A DNA stretch of 40,244 nt from Candidatus Epulonipiscium sp. (GTDB lineage Bacteria > Bacillota > Clostridia > Lachnospirales > JAAYNZ01), in the NCBI GenBank assembly GCA_012799415.1, contig JAAZLH010000299.1, positions 1-40,244 on the forward strand, read 5' to 3'. Of this stretch, positions 16,989-25,799 are shown in pieces (the stretch's first letter is position 1; every line of letters begins with the position of its first letter). Both the position numbers and the translations under genes were made by a program. Under the pieces are notes generated by a model, which saw only the letters and a list, made by a program, of their open reading frames with translations, searched no databases and had not been told where the DNA came from.

Positions 16989-17372
16989 ATGAAAAAGATG
17001 AACATAGGTGCCATTCGGGGTGCTATTACAGTAGACGAAAATACCCCAGATGCAATTATCAATACCACTTCATGTTTATTGCAAGAGATTATTAAAAAAA
17101 ATCAATTGCAAATATCTGACATCATCTCTATTTATTTTACTGCTACCGATGATCTAGATGCGGCTTATCCTGCAATAGCAGCAAGACAATTAGGGATTAC
17201 TCAAGCAGCTCTTATGTGTTTTCAGGAAATGAAAGTGATAGGTAGCCTGGGAAAATGTATTAGAGTAGTAGTACAGATTTGCACTCCAGACTCACAAGCA
17301 ATGATGCATCATATTTATCTTAAGGAAGCTGCTAGTTTGAGACCAGATTTAGCTATAAATAAAAAGGAATAA
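16989..17372 (+). CDS. aroH: chorismate mutase, AroH class (monofunctional)
   Basis: A 127-residue trimeric pseudo-alpha/beta-barrel chorismate mutase, converting chorismate to prephenate for Phe and Tyr synthesis. Alignment by eye to Bacillus AroH keeps the active-site residues: R10 in IRGAITV, R66 in AARQLG, E80 in CFQEMKV, R92 in CIRVVVQ and Y110 in HHIYL. The C-terminal LRPDL is also present. The ATG at 16989 sits 8 bases after AGAAGG; an ATG at 16998 is possible. It is 31 bases upstream of cmk, an aroH-cmk pairing found in other Firmicutes. Confidence 0.93.
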   Translation: MKKMNIGAIRGAITVDENTPDAIINTTSCLLQEIIKKNQLQISDIISIYFTATDDLDAAYPAIAARQLGITQAALMCFQEMKVIGSLGKCIRVVVQICTPDSQAMMHHIYLKEAASLRPDLAINKKE

Positions 17373-17403
17373 TGATCATTCCTAAGGATTCAGGAGGATT
17401 TAT

Positions 17404-18069
17404 ATGGAATATATAAGCGTTGCCATTGACGGTCCAGCAGGTGCAGGTAAAAGTACTATTGCCAAAGCGGTGGCAAAAGCTTTACGTATGACTTATGTAG
17501 ATACGGGAGCCATGTATCGTTCGGTGGCTCTTTATTGCATTCAATACGACATCCAAGAAAAATCTCAAATTGAAATGGTGATGGATAAGATTCATATCAC
17601 ACTTTCATATGAAGATGGTGAACAGAAAGTTTTTTTGAATGGTAGAGATGTAACTAATGAAATTCGGACACCAGAAGTAGCAAAGATGTCTTCTTATATT
17701 GCTACCTTTCCAACAATTCGTCAGCAATTGGTAGAAATACAAAGAGAGATGGCCAGAAAGCAATCTGTTGTAATGGATGGGCGAGACATAGGTACGTATG
17801 TTTTACCTGATGCGCCTGTAAAAATTTTTTTAACAGCTAGTACTGCCGAAAGAGCTAGAAGACGATATCACGAGATGCAAACCAAGGGCATTGTATCCAG
17901 TATCGCTGAAATACAAGCAGAAATAGAGCAAAGGGATGAACAGGATATGAATCGTATTGTTTCTCCCTTAAAAAAAGCAGCAGATGCCATAGAAATTGAC
18001 ACTACGAGTGATACTATTGAAGAAGTAGTGCAAAAAATTTTGGATATCATTGATAAAAGGAGAATCTAA
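17404..18069 (+). CDS. cmk: (d)CMP kinase
   Basis: A 221-residue cytidylate kinase that phosphorylates CMP and dCMP. The P-loop GPAGAGKST (residues 10-18), the CMP-site VDTGAMYRSVAL, the insert domain motif DVTNEIRTPEVA, and the later MDGRDIGTYVLPDA and FLTAST elements are all visible. RBS AGGAGG. The stop codon is one base from the ATG of ispH-rpsA, and the ribosome site of that next gene lies inside the cmk 3' end, so the two are tightly coupled. Confidence 0.95.
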   Translation: MEYISVAIDGPAGAGKSTIAKAVAKALRMTYVDTGAMYRSVALYCIQYDIQEKSQIEMVMDKIHITLSYEDGEQKVFLNGRDVTNEIRTPEVAKMSSYIATFPTIRQQLVEIQREMARKQSVVMDGRDIGTYVLPDAPVKIFLTASTAERARRRYHEMQTKGIVSSIAEIQAEIEQRDEQDMNRIVSPLKKAADAIEIDTTSDTIEEVVQKILDIIDKRRI

Positions 18070-18070
18070 A

Positions 18071-20062
18071 ATGGAAATCATTGTAGCTTCCACGGCAGGT
18101 TTTTGTTTTGGTGTTCATCGGGCTGTGGATTCAGTGTATCAAAATATAAATGGGAAACCGCTTTACACTTATGGGCCTATTATTCATAATCAACAAGTGG
18201 TAGAAGAACTGGAGAAAAAAGGTGTTCGACCCATTAAAAATTTTGATGATATTTCAAACCTTTCCAAGGGGATCATTATAATTCGGTCTCATGGGGTAGG
18301 AGAAAATATCTACACAATGATGGAAAGTCGAGGATTATCCTATATTGATTCTACTTGTCCATATGTTAAGAGAATTCATCATATTGTCCAAAGGTATTTT
18401 CAAGAAGGGTACCAAATTGTCATCGTAGGCGATCCTCATCATCCAGAGGTACAAGGGATTAATGGATGGAACAACGATGAAGGAGTTGTGTTACAAACGA
18501 TCGAAGAGGCTGAAAAGTTTAACTTACCAATATCAAAACAGCTTTGCATCGTGGCTCAAACCACTTATAAACCCCAAGTGTATGAAGAAATTGTTACGAT
18601 TTTAGAAAACAAGGGATATGAACTAAAGAGATTCCATACCATTTGTAATGCTACGGAGGTTCGACAAGAAGAAGCTGCACGCATTGCAAAAGAGGTGGAT
18701 AAAATGATTGTTATTGGTGGTAAACATAGCTCCAATACAAAAAAGCTTTATGAAATCTGTAAAGAATGGTGTGAAAAAACATATTATATTGAAACACCAC
18801 AAGAGTTAGAGTTGAATCTTTTTCAACCTAATGATAGAATTGGAATAACTGCAGGGGCATCCACTCCTAAAAAGATTATTGAGGAGGTTATTAACGTTAT
18901 GAGTGATATGCATAACAATCAAGAAACCCAAATGAGCTTTGAAGAATTACTAGAAGAGTCTTTAAATCAAGGACAAATTCGTAGTAGACAAGTGCTTACG
19001 GGAACAGTAATAGATGTAGGTGAAAATGAAGTTGTAGTAAATTTAGGATATAAATCTGATGGGATTATCACAAAATCAGAGTTTTCCTCCAATCCACATG
19101 TTGAACTTACGAAAGAAGTACAACCTGGGGATGAAATAGAGGTTTATGTATTAAAGGTAAACGATCAAGAAGGGCAAGTACTATTATCTAAAAAAAGATT
19201 AGCTTTTCAAAAAGGCTGGGATACCATACAGGAAGCCTATGAGGCTAAAACTGTGATCAAAGGTAAAATTGTTGATGTTGTTAGGGGAGGTGTTATTGCT
19301 CTTGTAGAGGAGATTCGTGTTTTTATTCCTGCCTCTCAGCTTGCAGACCATTATATCAATGATCTTACTCAATTTTTAAATATAGAACTTGAATTTAAAA
19401 TTATAGAATTTGATCGTCGTAGACGTAAGGTAGTTGGTAGTCATAAAGAAATTATGGCTAAAGAAAAGGCAGCTCAAAAAGAAAAATTGTTTAACTCTTT
19501 AGAAGTAGATAGCCAAGTAAAGGGAACTGTTAAACGACTTACAGATTTTGGTGCTTTTGTTGATCTAGGCGGAATAGATGGCTTGTTACACATTTCCGAA
19601 TTATCTTGGGGACATGTAAAACACCCTAAAAAGGTATTAGTAGAAGGACAAGAGATTACTGTTCGTATATTAGAAATAGACAAGGAAAATGAAAAAATTT
19701 CATTATCTTTAAAAACACCAGAAAATAATCCCTGGAATAACGCTGATACAAAATATGCTCCTGGCACTGTAATTGAAGGAAATGTTGTTAGAATTGTATC
19801 TTTCGGTGCATTTGTAGAACTAGAACCAGGCGTAGATGGCCTAATCCATATTTCTCAAATCGCTAAGAAACATGTAGAGAAAGTGGAAGATGAACTGAAA
19901 GTGGGACAGTTTGTTACAGCTCAAATTATAGATTTGAATATAGATGAAAAAAGAATTAGTCTTAGTATGAAAGCATTGGAAGAGGATAGTGAAGAGGTAG
20001 TGCAAGAAGTTGTAGAAAAAGCCCAAGAAAGTGTAGCGGATGAAGATCAAACAATAGAATAA
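18071..20062 (+). CDS. ispH: IspH (HMBPP reductase) - ribosomal protein S1 fusion
   Basis: A 663-residue fusion. Residues 1-285 are 4-hydroxy-3-methylbut-2-enyl diphosphate reductase, the last step of the MEP isoprenoid pathway, with the three [4Fe-4S] cysteines C12, C96 and C192 and GITAGASTPKKIIEEV near the end. Residues about 305-640 hold four S1 RNA-binding domains, the last two most canonical (VKRLTDFGAFVDLGGIDGLL and VRIVSFGAFVELEPGVDGLI). The acidic tail is about 20 residues. Such IspH-S1 fusions are known in Clostridia. I use the ATG at 18071, preceded by AAAGGAGAA, not the TTG at 18050. The whole frame is intact, with no sign of a frameshift at the junction. Confidence 0.95.
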   Translation: MEIIVASTAGFCFGVHRAVDSVYQNINGKPLYTYGPIIHNQQVVEELEKKGVRPIKNFDDISNLSKGIIIIRSHGVGENIYTMMESRGLSYIDSTCPYVKRIHHIVQRYFQEGYQIVIVGDPHHPEVQGINGWNNDEGVVLQTIEEAEKFNLPISKQLCIVAQTTYKPQVYEEIVTILENKGYELKRFHTICNATEVRQEEAARIAKEVDKMIVIGGKHSSNTKKLYEICKEWCEKTYYIETPQELELNLFQPNDRIGITAGASTPKKIIEEVINVMSDMHNNQETQMSFEELLEESLNQGQIRSRQVLTGTVIDVGENEVVVNLGYKSDGIITKSEFSSNPHVELTKEVQPGDEIEVYVLKVNDQEGQVLLSKKRLAFQKGWDTIQEAYEAKTVIKGKIVDVVRGGVIALVEEIRVFIPASQLADHYINDLTQFLNIELEFKIIEFDRRRRKVVGSHKEIMAKEKAAQKEKLFNSLEVDSQVKGTVKRLTDFGAFVDLGGIDGLLHISELSWGHVKHPKKVLVEGQEITVRILEIDKENEKISLSLKTPENNPWNNADTKYAPGTVIEGNVVRIVSFGAFVELEPGVDGLIHISQIAKKHVEKVEDELKVGQFVTAQIIDLNIDEKRISLSMKALEEDSEEVVQEVVEKAQESVADEDQTIE

Positions 20063-20085
20063 TAAAATATTTGGTTCGTTGAATT

Positions 20086-20138
20086 TTAAAAACAAGCCTC
20101 TCATTCAAGAAGAATATAGAAGAGAGGCTTGTTTTTAA
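20086..20138 (+). terminator. intrinsic terminator after ispH-rpsA
   Basis: A perfect 17-bp inverted repeat (20086-20102 with 20122-20138) around a 19-base loop. The 3' arm carries GTTTTT. It closes the aroH-cmk-ispH transcript. Confidence 0.85.
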
Positions 20139-20165
20139 TTTGGAAAAATAGTCAAAACTACATGA

Positions 20166-20194
20166 TTGTAATATGGTTCGAAATCGCTTATAAT
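20166..20194 (+). promoter_or_regulatory. candidate sigma-A promoter for the BMP/ABC transporter operon
   Basis: TTGTAA (20166-20171), 17 bases, perfect TATAAT (20189-20194), 40 bases before the lipoprotein ATG. Confidence 0.6.
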
Positions 20195-20233
20195 GAAGTT
20201 GTACAAAATGATCATTTGAAAGGGGTAATTAAA

Positions 20234-21274
20234 ATGAAAAAGAGAGAAATTGCACTATCATTGTTGTTAATTTTTGTATTAGCATTAACAGCCTGTACAA
20301 CAGGGCCCCAAACATCAACAGGCGGTCTTAAGATTGCTATGGTAACAGATGAGGGGGGCGTTAATGACCAGTCTTTTAATCAGTCAGCTTGGGAAGGTTT
20401 ACAACAAGCAAAAAAAGATTTAGGTGTTCATGTATCGTATCAAGAATCAAAGCAAGAGGCAGATTATGTACCCCATATGGAAACTCTATTAGAAGCAAAA
20501 AATGATTTGATTTGGGGTGTAGGTTATAAATTGGCAGATGCAGTCATGGGAGCTGCTACAGCCAATCCAGATACAAAATATGGTATTGTAGACCATGATT
20601 ATGGAGACAAAACTCCTTCAAATGTTGTATGTGTAGTATTTCAGGCAGAACAACCTTCTTTTTTAGTTGGATATATTGCAGGGCGAATGACCCAAACCAA
20701 TCAGCTTGGATTCGTTGGGGGGATTGAGGGGGATGTTATTTGGGGATTTGATTATGGATATCAAGCAGGAGCTCAATATGCAGCTAAAGAACTAGGAAAA
20801 GAGATTACTGTATTATCCCAATATGCAGATTCCTTTGGTGACTCTGCAAAAGGAAAAGCTATTGCTACGACTATGTACCAAAAGGGTATAGACGTTGTCT
20901 TTCATGCAGCAGGTGGTGTAGGTGATGGGGTTATTGAAGCAGCAAATGAGCAAAAAAAGTGGGTTATTGGTGTAGATAGAGACCAGTCTTATCTTGCACC
21001 TGAGTATGTTCTTACATCTGCTATGAAACGTGTAGATGTTGGAATTTATAATGTTGTAAAAGATTTAAAAGATGGCAAATTTGAAGGCGGGGGTACTGTA
21101 AGCTATGGTTTGGCAGATGGTGGCGCCGTTGATATTGCTCCTACATCTGATAAGCATGTGCCAGCAGATATCTTAAAAGATGTAGAAAATCTTAAAAAAG
21201 ACATTATTGATGGCAAAATTGTTGTCCCCTATAATGCAGAAACGTATAAAACCTTTATGGATAGTTTAAAATAA
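20234..21274 (+). CDS. BMP-family substrate-binding lipoprotein (nucleoside ABC importer)
   Basis: A 346-residue surface lipoprotein. The lipoprotein signal peptide ends in the lipobox LTAC with the modified Cys at residue 21. The mature part begins IAMVTDEGGVNDQSFNQSAW, the BMP family nucleoside-site signature, and includes GVDRDQSYLAPEYVLTSAMK. Relatives (PnrA, BmpA) bind purine nucleosides, and the three transporter genes that follow fit. The start is the ATG after AAAGGGG; an open frame continues upstream to 20129 but through the promoter. A stable hairpin follows the stop and may set higher expression of this gene than of the transporter genes. Confidence 0.9.
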   Translation: MKKREIALSLLLIFVLALTACTTGPQTSTGGLKIAMVTDEGGVNDQSFNQSAWEGLQQAKKDLGVHVSYQESKQEADYVPHMETLLEAKNDLIWGVGYKLADAVMGAATANPDTKYGIVDHDYGDKTPSNVVCVVFQAEQPSFLVGYIAGRMTQTNQLGFVGGIEGDVIWGFDYGYQAGAQYAAKELGKEITVLSQYADSFGDSAKGKAIATTMYQKGIDVVFHAAGGVGDGVIEAANEQKKWVIGVDRDQSYLAPEYVLTSAMKRVDVGIYNVVKDLKDGKFEGGGTVSYGLADGGAVDIAPTSDKHVPADILKDVENLKKDIIDGKIVVPYNAETYKTFMDSLK

Positions 21275-21351
21275 AAAAGTATGAGAAAGGCATTCATTGG
21301 ATTAAAGCTTGTTTTTTGTAAAAAAATGAATTTTCCTATTTCATAAAAGTG

Positions 21352-21381
21352 AAGCAGCTCGGGCATTTGTCTGGGCTGCTT
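21352..21381 (+). promoter_or_regulatory. intercistronic RNA hairpin between BMP lipoprotein and ABC ATPase
   Basis: AAGCAGCTCGG (21352-21362) pairs with CTGGGCTGCTT (21371-21381) across an 8-base loop, 11 pairs including two G-U pairs that work only in + strand RNA. No T run follows, so it is more likely an mRNA stability or attenuation element than a full terminator. Confidence 0.55.
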
Positions 21382-21406
21382 GACTATAGAATGGAGGATA
21401 ACTTAG

Positions 21407-22948
21407 TTGAGCATCAAACAATTTGATACCAAAATGATAGAAATGAAACAAATTACTAAAAAGTTTGGAGAATTTGTTGCCAACAATCATATAGATTTAA
21501 CCGTTCATAAAGGTGAAATCCATGCCTTATTAGGAGAAAATGGAGCAGGAAAAAGCACTTTGATGAATATTCTTTATGGGCTCTATCAAGCTACATCAGG
21601 AGAAATTTGGATTGATGGGCAAAAAGTAAATATAACGAATCCTAATACTGCTATTCAACATGGAATCGGAATGGTTCATCAACACTTTATGTTAGTAGAT
21701 ACTTTTACAGTTGTTGAAAATATTATTTTAGGAATGGAAACAACTAAGGGGCCCATACTAGATATGAAAACAGCGATACAAAAAGTAGAAGAACTATCTA
21801 AAAAATACGGACTATTTGTAGATCCAGTTGCTAAAATACAAGATATTACAGTAGGAATGCAACAAAGAGTAGAAATATTAAAATCATTATATCGTGGAGC
21901 TGATATTCTTATTTTAGACGAGCCAACGGCCGTATTAACCCCTCAAGAAATAGATGAGCTTATAGATATTTTAAAAAAATTAGCAGAACAAGGAAAGACT
22001 ATTATTATTATTACGCATAAATTAAGAGAAATCAAAGAGGTAGCAGACTATTGTACCATTATTCGAAGAGGTGAAAAAATTGATACAGTTAAGGTGACAG
22101 ATGTTAGCGAAGGGGATTTAGCAGAAATGATGGTTGGACGAGCCGTTACCTTTGATGTAGAAAAGCAAGAAATTAAACATGGAGAAAAGGTTTTATCCAT
22201 TCATAATATCATAGTAGAGGATAATAGAAAACTCAAAGCAGTTGATGGCCTTTCATTAGATGTTTATTCAGGAGAGATTCTTGGTATTGCAGGTGTAGAT
22301 GGCAATGGGCAAGGAGAACTAGTAGAAGGGATTACAGGGCTAAGATCTATTAAATATGGTTCTGTTTTATTAAAAGGGAAAGATATAACAAATAAAACAC
22401 CATTTGAAATTATTGAAGCAGGACTTAATACTATCCCAGCAGACAGACAAAAACGAGGGTTGGTCTTAGATTTTACAGTGGCAGAAAATATGATACTTGA
22501 AAACTATCATAAAGAACCTTTTTCAAAGAAAGGCCAATTAAACCATAAAGAAATTATTGATTTTTCTAAAGAGTTAATAGATAAATTTGATATACGTCCT
22601 AAGGATCATCAACGTTTAGCTAGGGAGCTATCTGGTGGAAACCAACAAAAAGTTATTATTGCTAGAGAAATCACTAATGATCCTGAAGTTCTTATAGCAA
22701 CCCAGCCTACGAGAGGCTTGGACGTAGGAGCTATTGAATATGTTCATAAGTATTTAATCGAGCAACGGGATAGTGGTAAAGCTGTACTTTTAATCTCTTT
22801 TGAATTAGATGAAATTATGAATTTGTCAGATCGGATTGCTGTCATTTTTAATGGAAAAATTGTAGATATTATTGATGCTAAACATGCTGATGAAAAAACA
22901 TTAGGTTATTTGATGGCTGGAGGGGGTAAAAACAATGAGGCAAAATAG
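21407..22948 (+). CDS. ABC transporter ATP-binding protein, nucleoside type (two NBDs, NupA-like)
   Basis: A 513-residue protein with two ATPase domains, as in sugar and nucleoside importers. NBD1 has Walker A GENGAGKST, signature TVGMQQRVEI and Walker B LILDEPTAVLTP. NBD2 has a signature LSGGNQQKVIIA but a degenerate Walker B (LIATQPTRGLD, no catalytic Glu), the usual asymmetry of this family. It energises uptake through the two permeases downstream. The start is a TTG after GGAGG; the first ATG (21434) lacks an RBS. The 3' end overlaps the next gene by 14 bases. Confidence 0.92.
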   Translation: MSIKQFDTKMIEMKQITKKFGEFVANNHIDLTVHKGEIHALLGENGAGKSTLMNILYGLYQATSGEIWIDGQKVNITNPNTAIQHGIGMVHQHFMLVDTFTVVENIILGMETTKGPILDMKTAIQKVEELSKKYGLFVDPVAKIQDITVGMQQRVEILKSLYRGADILILDEPTAVLTPQEIDELIDILKKLAEQGKTIIIITHKLREIKEVADYCTIIRRGEKIDTVKVTDVSEGDLAEMMVGRAVTFDVEKQEIKHGEKVLSIHNIIVEDNRKLKAVDGLSLDVYSGEILGIAGVDGNGQGELVEGITGLRSIKYGSVLLKGKDITNKTPFEIIEAGLNTIPADRQKRGLVLDFTVAENMILENYHKEPFSKKGQLNHKEIIDFSKELIDKFDIRPKDHQRLARELSGGNQQKVIIAREITNDPEVLIATQPTRGLDVGAIEYVHKYLIEQRDSGKAVLLISFELDEIMNLSDRIAVIFNGKIVDIIDAKHADEKTLGYLMAGGGKNNEAK

Positions 22949-24041
22949 AGTTTTAATTACTTTATTCTCCATTGTGATGGGTTTATTTTTAGGAGGGATC
23001 GTTCTATTTATTGCTGGTTTTAATCCTTTCCAAGCATATGGAATTATGTTGGTTGGGATTTTTGGAAATGCAAGATATATTTCTTGGACTATTGTCCGGT
23101 CTACACCTATTATCATTACTGGTATTTCAGTTGCCTTTGCTTTTAAAACGGGTCTGTTTAATATAGGAGCAGAAGGACAATTTATTATTGGTTCCTTATT
23201 TGCTACTATGACAGGATATTTTTTTAATTTGCCACCTGTTTTGCATGCCATTGTTGCTCTTTTAATAGGTTGCATTGCAGCTGCTATATGGGCAGGAATT
23301 ACAGGGTTGTTAAAAGCAAAATTTGGGGTAAATGAAGTGATTTCGTCTATTATGCTAAATTGGATTGCTTTATATTTAAATAATTTTATATTAACGATTC
23401 CATCATTCAGAAGACCTAATAGTGACGCCTCTTATAAGATACAGGAGGCAGCTAAAATCAATATTCTTGATAATTGGAAGGTTTCTGATGCTGGGAAGGC
23501 TTTTCTAAATGATCATACATTGTTAAGGGATTTTTTAAATCCGCCTGTGAACTTTGGGTTTCTTATTGCTATTCTGACTGCCTTTTTTATTTGGCATATT
23601 CTTAAAAATACAACTTTAGGCTATCAATTAAAGGCTGTTGGATTCAATAGAGATGCAGCAGAGTATGGCGGTATCAATATTAAGAAAAATATTATTGTTT
23701 CTATGATGATAGCAGGTGCTATTTCTGGGATGGCAGGTGCCCTCCAAGTTCTAGGTGTATCCCATCAGGTAGGGATTTTAGCAGCCATGGAGGGATATGG
23801 TTTTGATGGAATGGCAGTTTCTTTAATTGCAGCTAATCATCCACTAGGTACCATACCAGCAGGACTTCTATTTGGGGGCCTTAAATATGGTGGAAGCAAA
23901 TTAAACTCAACTATAGGGGCACCATCAGAAATTATCAGTATAACTATTGGTGTCATTATATTTTTTGTGGCCATGCCTAAATTATTTGACATAGTAATGG
24001 ATCTATTTTTCAAAAAGAAAAGAGGCGATAAAGTTGAATAG
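22935..24041 (+). CDS. ABC transporter permease, nucleoside type (NupB-like)
   Basis: A 368-residue BPD_transp_2-type permease with about ten hydrophobic segments. Conserved family stretches include FNIGAEGQF near residue 75 and NEVISSIMLNW near residue 135, plus a late GFDGMAVSLIAANHPLG. It forms the membrane channel with the permease encoded next. The ATG lies inside the end of the ATPase gene (14-base overlap) and RBS GGAGGGGG is in that gene, indicating translational coupling. The 3' end overlaps the next gene by 8 bases. Confidence 0.9.
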   Translation: MRQNRVLITLFSIVMGLFLGGIVLFIAGFNPFQAYGIMLVGIFGNARYISWTIVRSTPIIITGISVAFAFKTGLFNIGAEGQFIIGSLFATMTGYFFNLPPVLHAIVALLIGCIAAAIWAGITGLLKAKFGVNEVISSIMLNWIALYLNNFILTIPSFRRPNSDASYKIQEAAKINILDNWKVSDAGKAFLNDHTLLRDFLNPPVNFGFLIAILTAFFIWHILKNTTLGYQLKAVGFNRDAAEYGGINIKKNIIVSMMIAGAISGMAGALQVLGVSHQVGILAAMEGYGFDGMAVSLIAANHPLGTIPAGLLFGGLKYGGSKLNSTIGAPSEIISITIGVIIFFVAMPKLFDIVMDLFFKKKRGDKVE

Positions 24042-24972
24042 TATCAATAACCTAGGAATCATTATCGGTATTTCTTTAATGTACGCAGCCCCTCTAATCT
24101 ACACAGCTTTAGGCGGGGTTATCTCTGAAAATGCAGGGGTAATCAATATTGGCCTTGAGGGCATGATGACTTTTGGTGCTTTTGTAGGAGCAACTGTCGG
24201 ATATTACGCACAAAATCCATGGCTAGCATTTTTAGTTGCAGGGATTGGTGCAGGTGCACTTGCTATTCTTCATGCTGTAGCATGTATTACTTTCTCAGCA
24301 GATCATGTTGTATCTGGTATTGCTATTAACTTTATAGGTCCAGGATTAGCTGTTTTTCTTAGTAGTCTATTTTTTGAAGGAGCGGCTATGACAAAACCAA
24401 TTCCACTAGAATTTAAAATGCCACAACCTTTGAATGGTATTTTACCTGAAAAAACTTTTATCAACTCTGTATTTAATCAATATGCAACTGTGTATATGGC
24501 TTTTTTATTAGTGGCAATAGTATGGTTTTTATTATATAAAACTCGATTAGGACTTAGAATACGATCTGTAGGAGAGCATCCAAGGGCAGCAGATACTTTA
24601 GGTATTAATGTGAATAGAGTAAAATATATTGCAGTTATCCTATCTGGTATTTTTGCAGGATTTGGTGGAGCAGCTATGAGTATTGCTGTTGTTGCAAATT
24701 TCCGAACAACTCTAATTTCAGGCCAAGGTTTTATTGCCCTTGCTGCTATGATTTTTGGAAAATGGAAACCTTTTGGTGCTATGTGGGCTTGCCTCTTATT
24801 TGGAGCCGCTCAAGGCTTAGTTGTTTATCTTGGAGGCACAGCTATTAATATTCCATCTACTTTACTAGCTATGGCCCCTTATATAATTACTTTATTAGTA
24901 CTTATATTTGTGGTAGGAGAAGCTAACGGGCCATCCGCCAATGGACTATCCTATGAAAAAAATCAAGGATAA
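24034..24972 (+). CDS. ABC transporter permease, nucleoside type (NupC-like)
   Basis: A 312-residue permease and partner of the preceding one. Family stretches: GGVISENAGVINIGLEGMM (residues 27-45), SADHVVSGIAINFIGPG (about 89-105) and GFIALAAMIFGKW near residue 232. About eight to nine transmembrane segments are visible. Starts with TTG at 24034, overlapping the previous stop by 8 bases, after AGAGG. Last gene of the BMP-type transporter operon. Confidence 0.9.
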   Translation: MNSINNLGIIIGISLMYAAPLIYTALGGVISENAGVINIGLEGMMTFGAFVGATVGYYAQNPWLAFLVAGIGAGALAILHAVACITFSADHVVSGIAINFIGPGLAVFLSSLFFEGAAMTKPIPLEFKMPQPLNGILPEKTFINSVFNQYATVYMAFLLVAIVWFLLYKTRLGLRIRSVGEHPRAADTLGINVNRVKYIAVILSGIFAGFGGAAMSIAVVANFRTTLISGQGFIALAAMIFGKWKPFGAMWACLLFGAAQGLVVYLGGTAINIPSTLLAMAPYIITLLVLIFVVGEANGPSANGLSYEKNQG

Positions 24973-25029
24973 AATACAATTAATTTTAATTTGAAATATT
25001 TTACAGATATAAAAGGAAGGGGTATAAAG

Positions 25030-25377
25030 ATGACCTTAGAGAAGGTAAAAGGCATTTTACAAGCAGACGTCTTAGTTGGCTCAGACCTCTCTTATGAAGT
25101 ATATTCAGCCTATGGTTCAGATTTAATGAGTGATGTATTGGCCTTTGTAAAAAATCATGTTCTCCTTTTAACTGGGTTGATTAATCCTCAGGTGATTCGA
25201 ACAGCAGAGATGATGGATATTCATGCCATTGTATTTGTTCGTGGGAAACAACCAACAGAAGACATTATAGAATTGGCAAAGCAAAAAAATATGATAATTT
25301 TAACGACTACCCATTCTTTGTATACCTCCTGTGGTTTATTATATACCCATGGGTTGATGGGAGAGGAGAGAGTATGA
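25030..25377 (+). CDS. DRTGG-domain protein (first copy)
   Basis: A 115-residue small cytoplasmic protein matching the DRTGG domain, a fold found alone or linked to CBS and PTA proteins, of unknown ligand, probably nucleotide. It opens MTLEKVKGILQADVLVG and contains VFVRGKQPTEDIIELAKQ (about residues 72-89). Start is the ATG after GGAAGGGG; an earlier TTG at 24991 has no RBS. The stop overlaps the start of the next gene in ATGA, so the two are co-translated. Small DRTGG proteins beside RsbW-like ATPases and hydrogenase-like proteins form a recurrent cassette in Clostridia. Confidence 0.82.
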   Translation: MTLEKVKGILQADVLVGSDLSYEVYSAYGSDLMSDVLAFVKNHVLLLTGLINPQVIRTAEMMDIHAIVFVRGKQPTEDIIELAKQKNMIILTTTHSLYTSCGLLYTHGLMGEERV

Positions 25378-25787
25378 AGTTACATTACTATGTTGATGGA
25401 GATGCATTTATCTCTGCTGGAGAAGCTTCCAGCGAAGTCAAAAATGTCCTAAAACAATTAGGAATTGACCCAGCTATTATAAGAAAAATAGCTATTTCCA
25501 TGTATGAGGCAGAGATGAACATGGTATTGCATGCTAATGGAGGAGAAATTGATGTAAAAGTCACACCTGAAAAAATAAATATTATATTAAAAGATCAAGG
25601 GCCTGGAATACCTGATATTGAGCTTGCTATGCAAGAGGGATTTTCTACAGCAGACCAAAAGATTCGCGATCTTGGTTTTGGAGCCGGGATGGGTCTACCA
25701 AATATCAAAAAATATAGTGATGAGTTACAAATACAATCTGAAGTAGGCAAAGGAACAGAAGTAAAAATCACTGTATGGCTAAAATAG
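25374..25787 (+). CDS. RsbW-like serine kinase / anti-sigma-type ATP-binding protein
   Basis: A 137-residue GHKL ATPase. N-box region EAEMNMVLHANGG (residues 45-57, N49 the Mg ligand position), G1 box DQGPGIPD (74-81) and G2 box GFGAGMGLPNI (101-111) are present. Size and single domain match RsbW/SpoIIAB-type kinases, not full histidine kinases: there is no phosphoacceptor domain or membrane segment. The start overlaps the DRTGG gene by 4 bases and it ends 12 bases before the hydrogenase-like gene. Whether it phosphorylates a partner (for example a DRTGG protein) is unknown. Confidence 0.85.
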   Translation: MKLHYYVDGDAFISAGEASSEVKNVLKQLGIDPAIIRKIAISMYEAEMNMVLHANGGEIDVKVTPEKINIILKDQGPGIPDIELAMQEGFSTADQKIRDLGFGAGMGLPNIKKYSDELQIQSEVGKGTEVKITVWLK

Positions 25788-25799
25788 GGGGAAGGAAAT

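Noticed and set aside
20174..20181. GGTTCGAA resembling a tRNA T-loop
   Set aside because: No acceptor, D or anticodon stems around it; it lies in a promoter spacer.
20129..20233. N-terminal extension of the BMP lipoprotein
   Set aside because: Would place the promoter inside the gene and bury the lipoprotein signal peptide.
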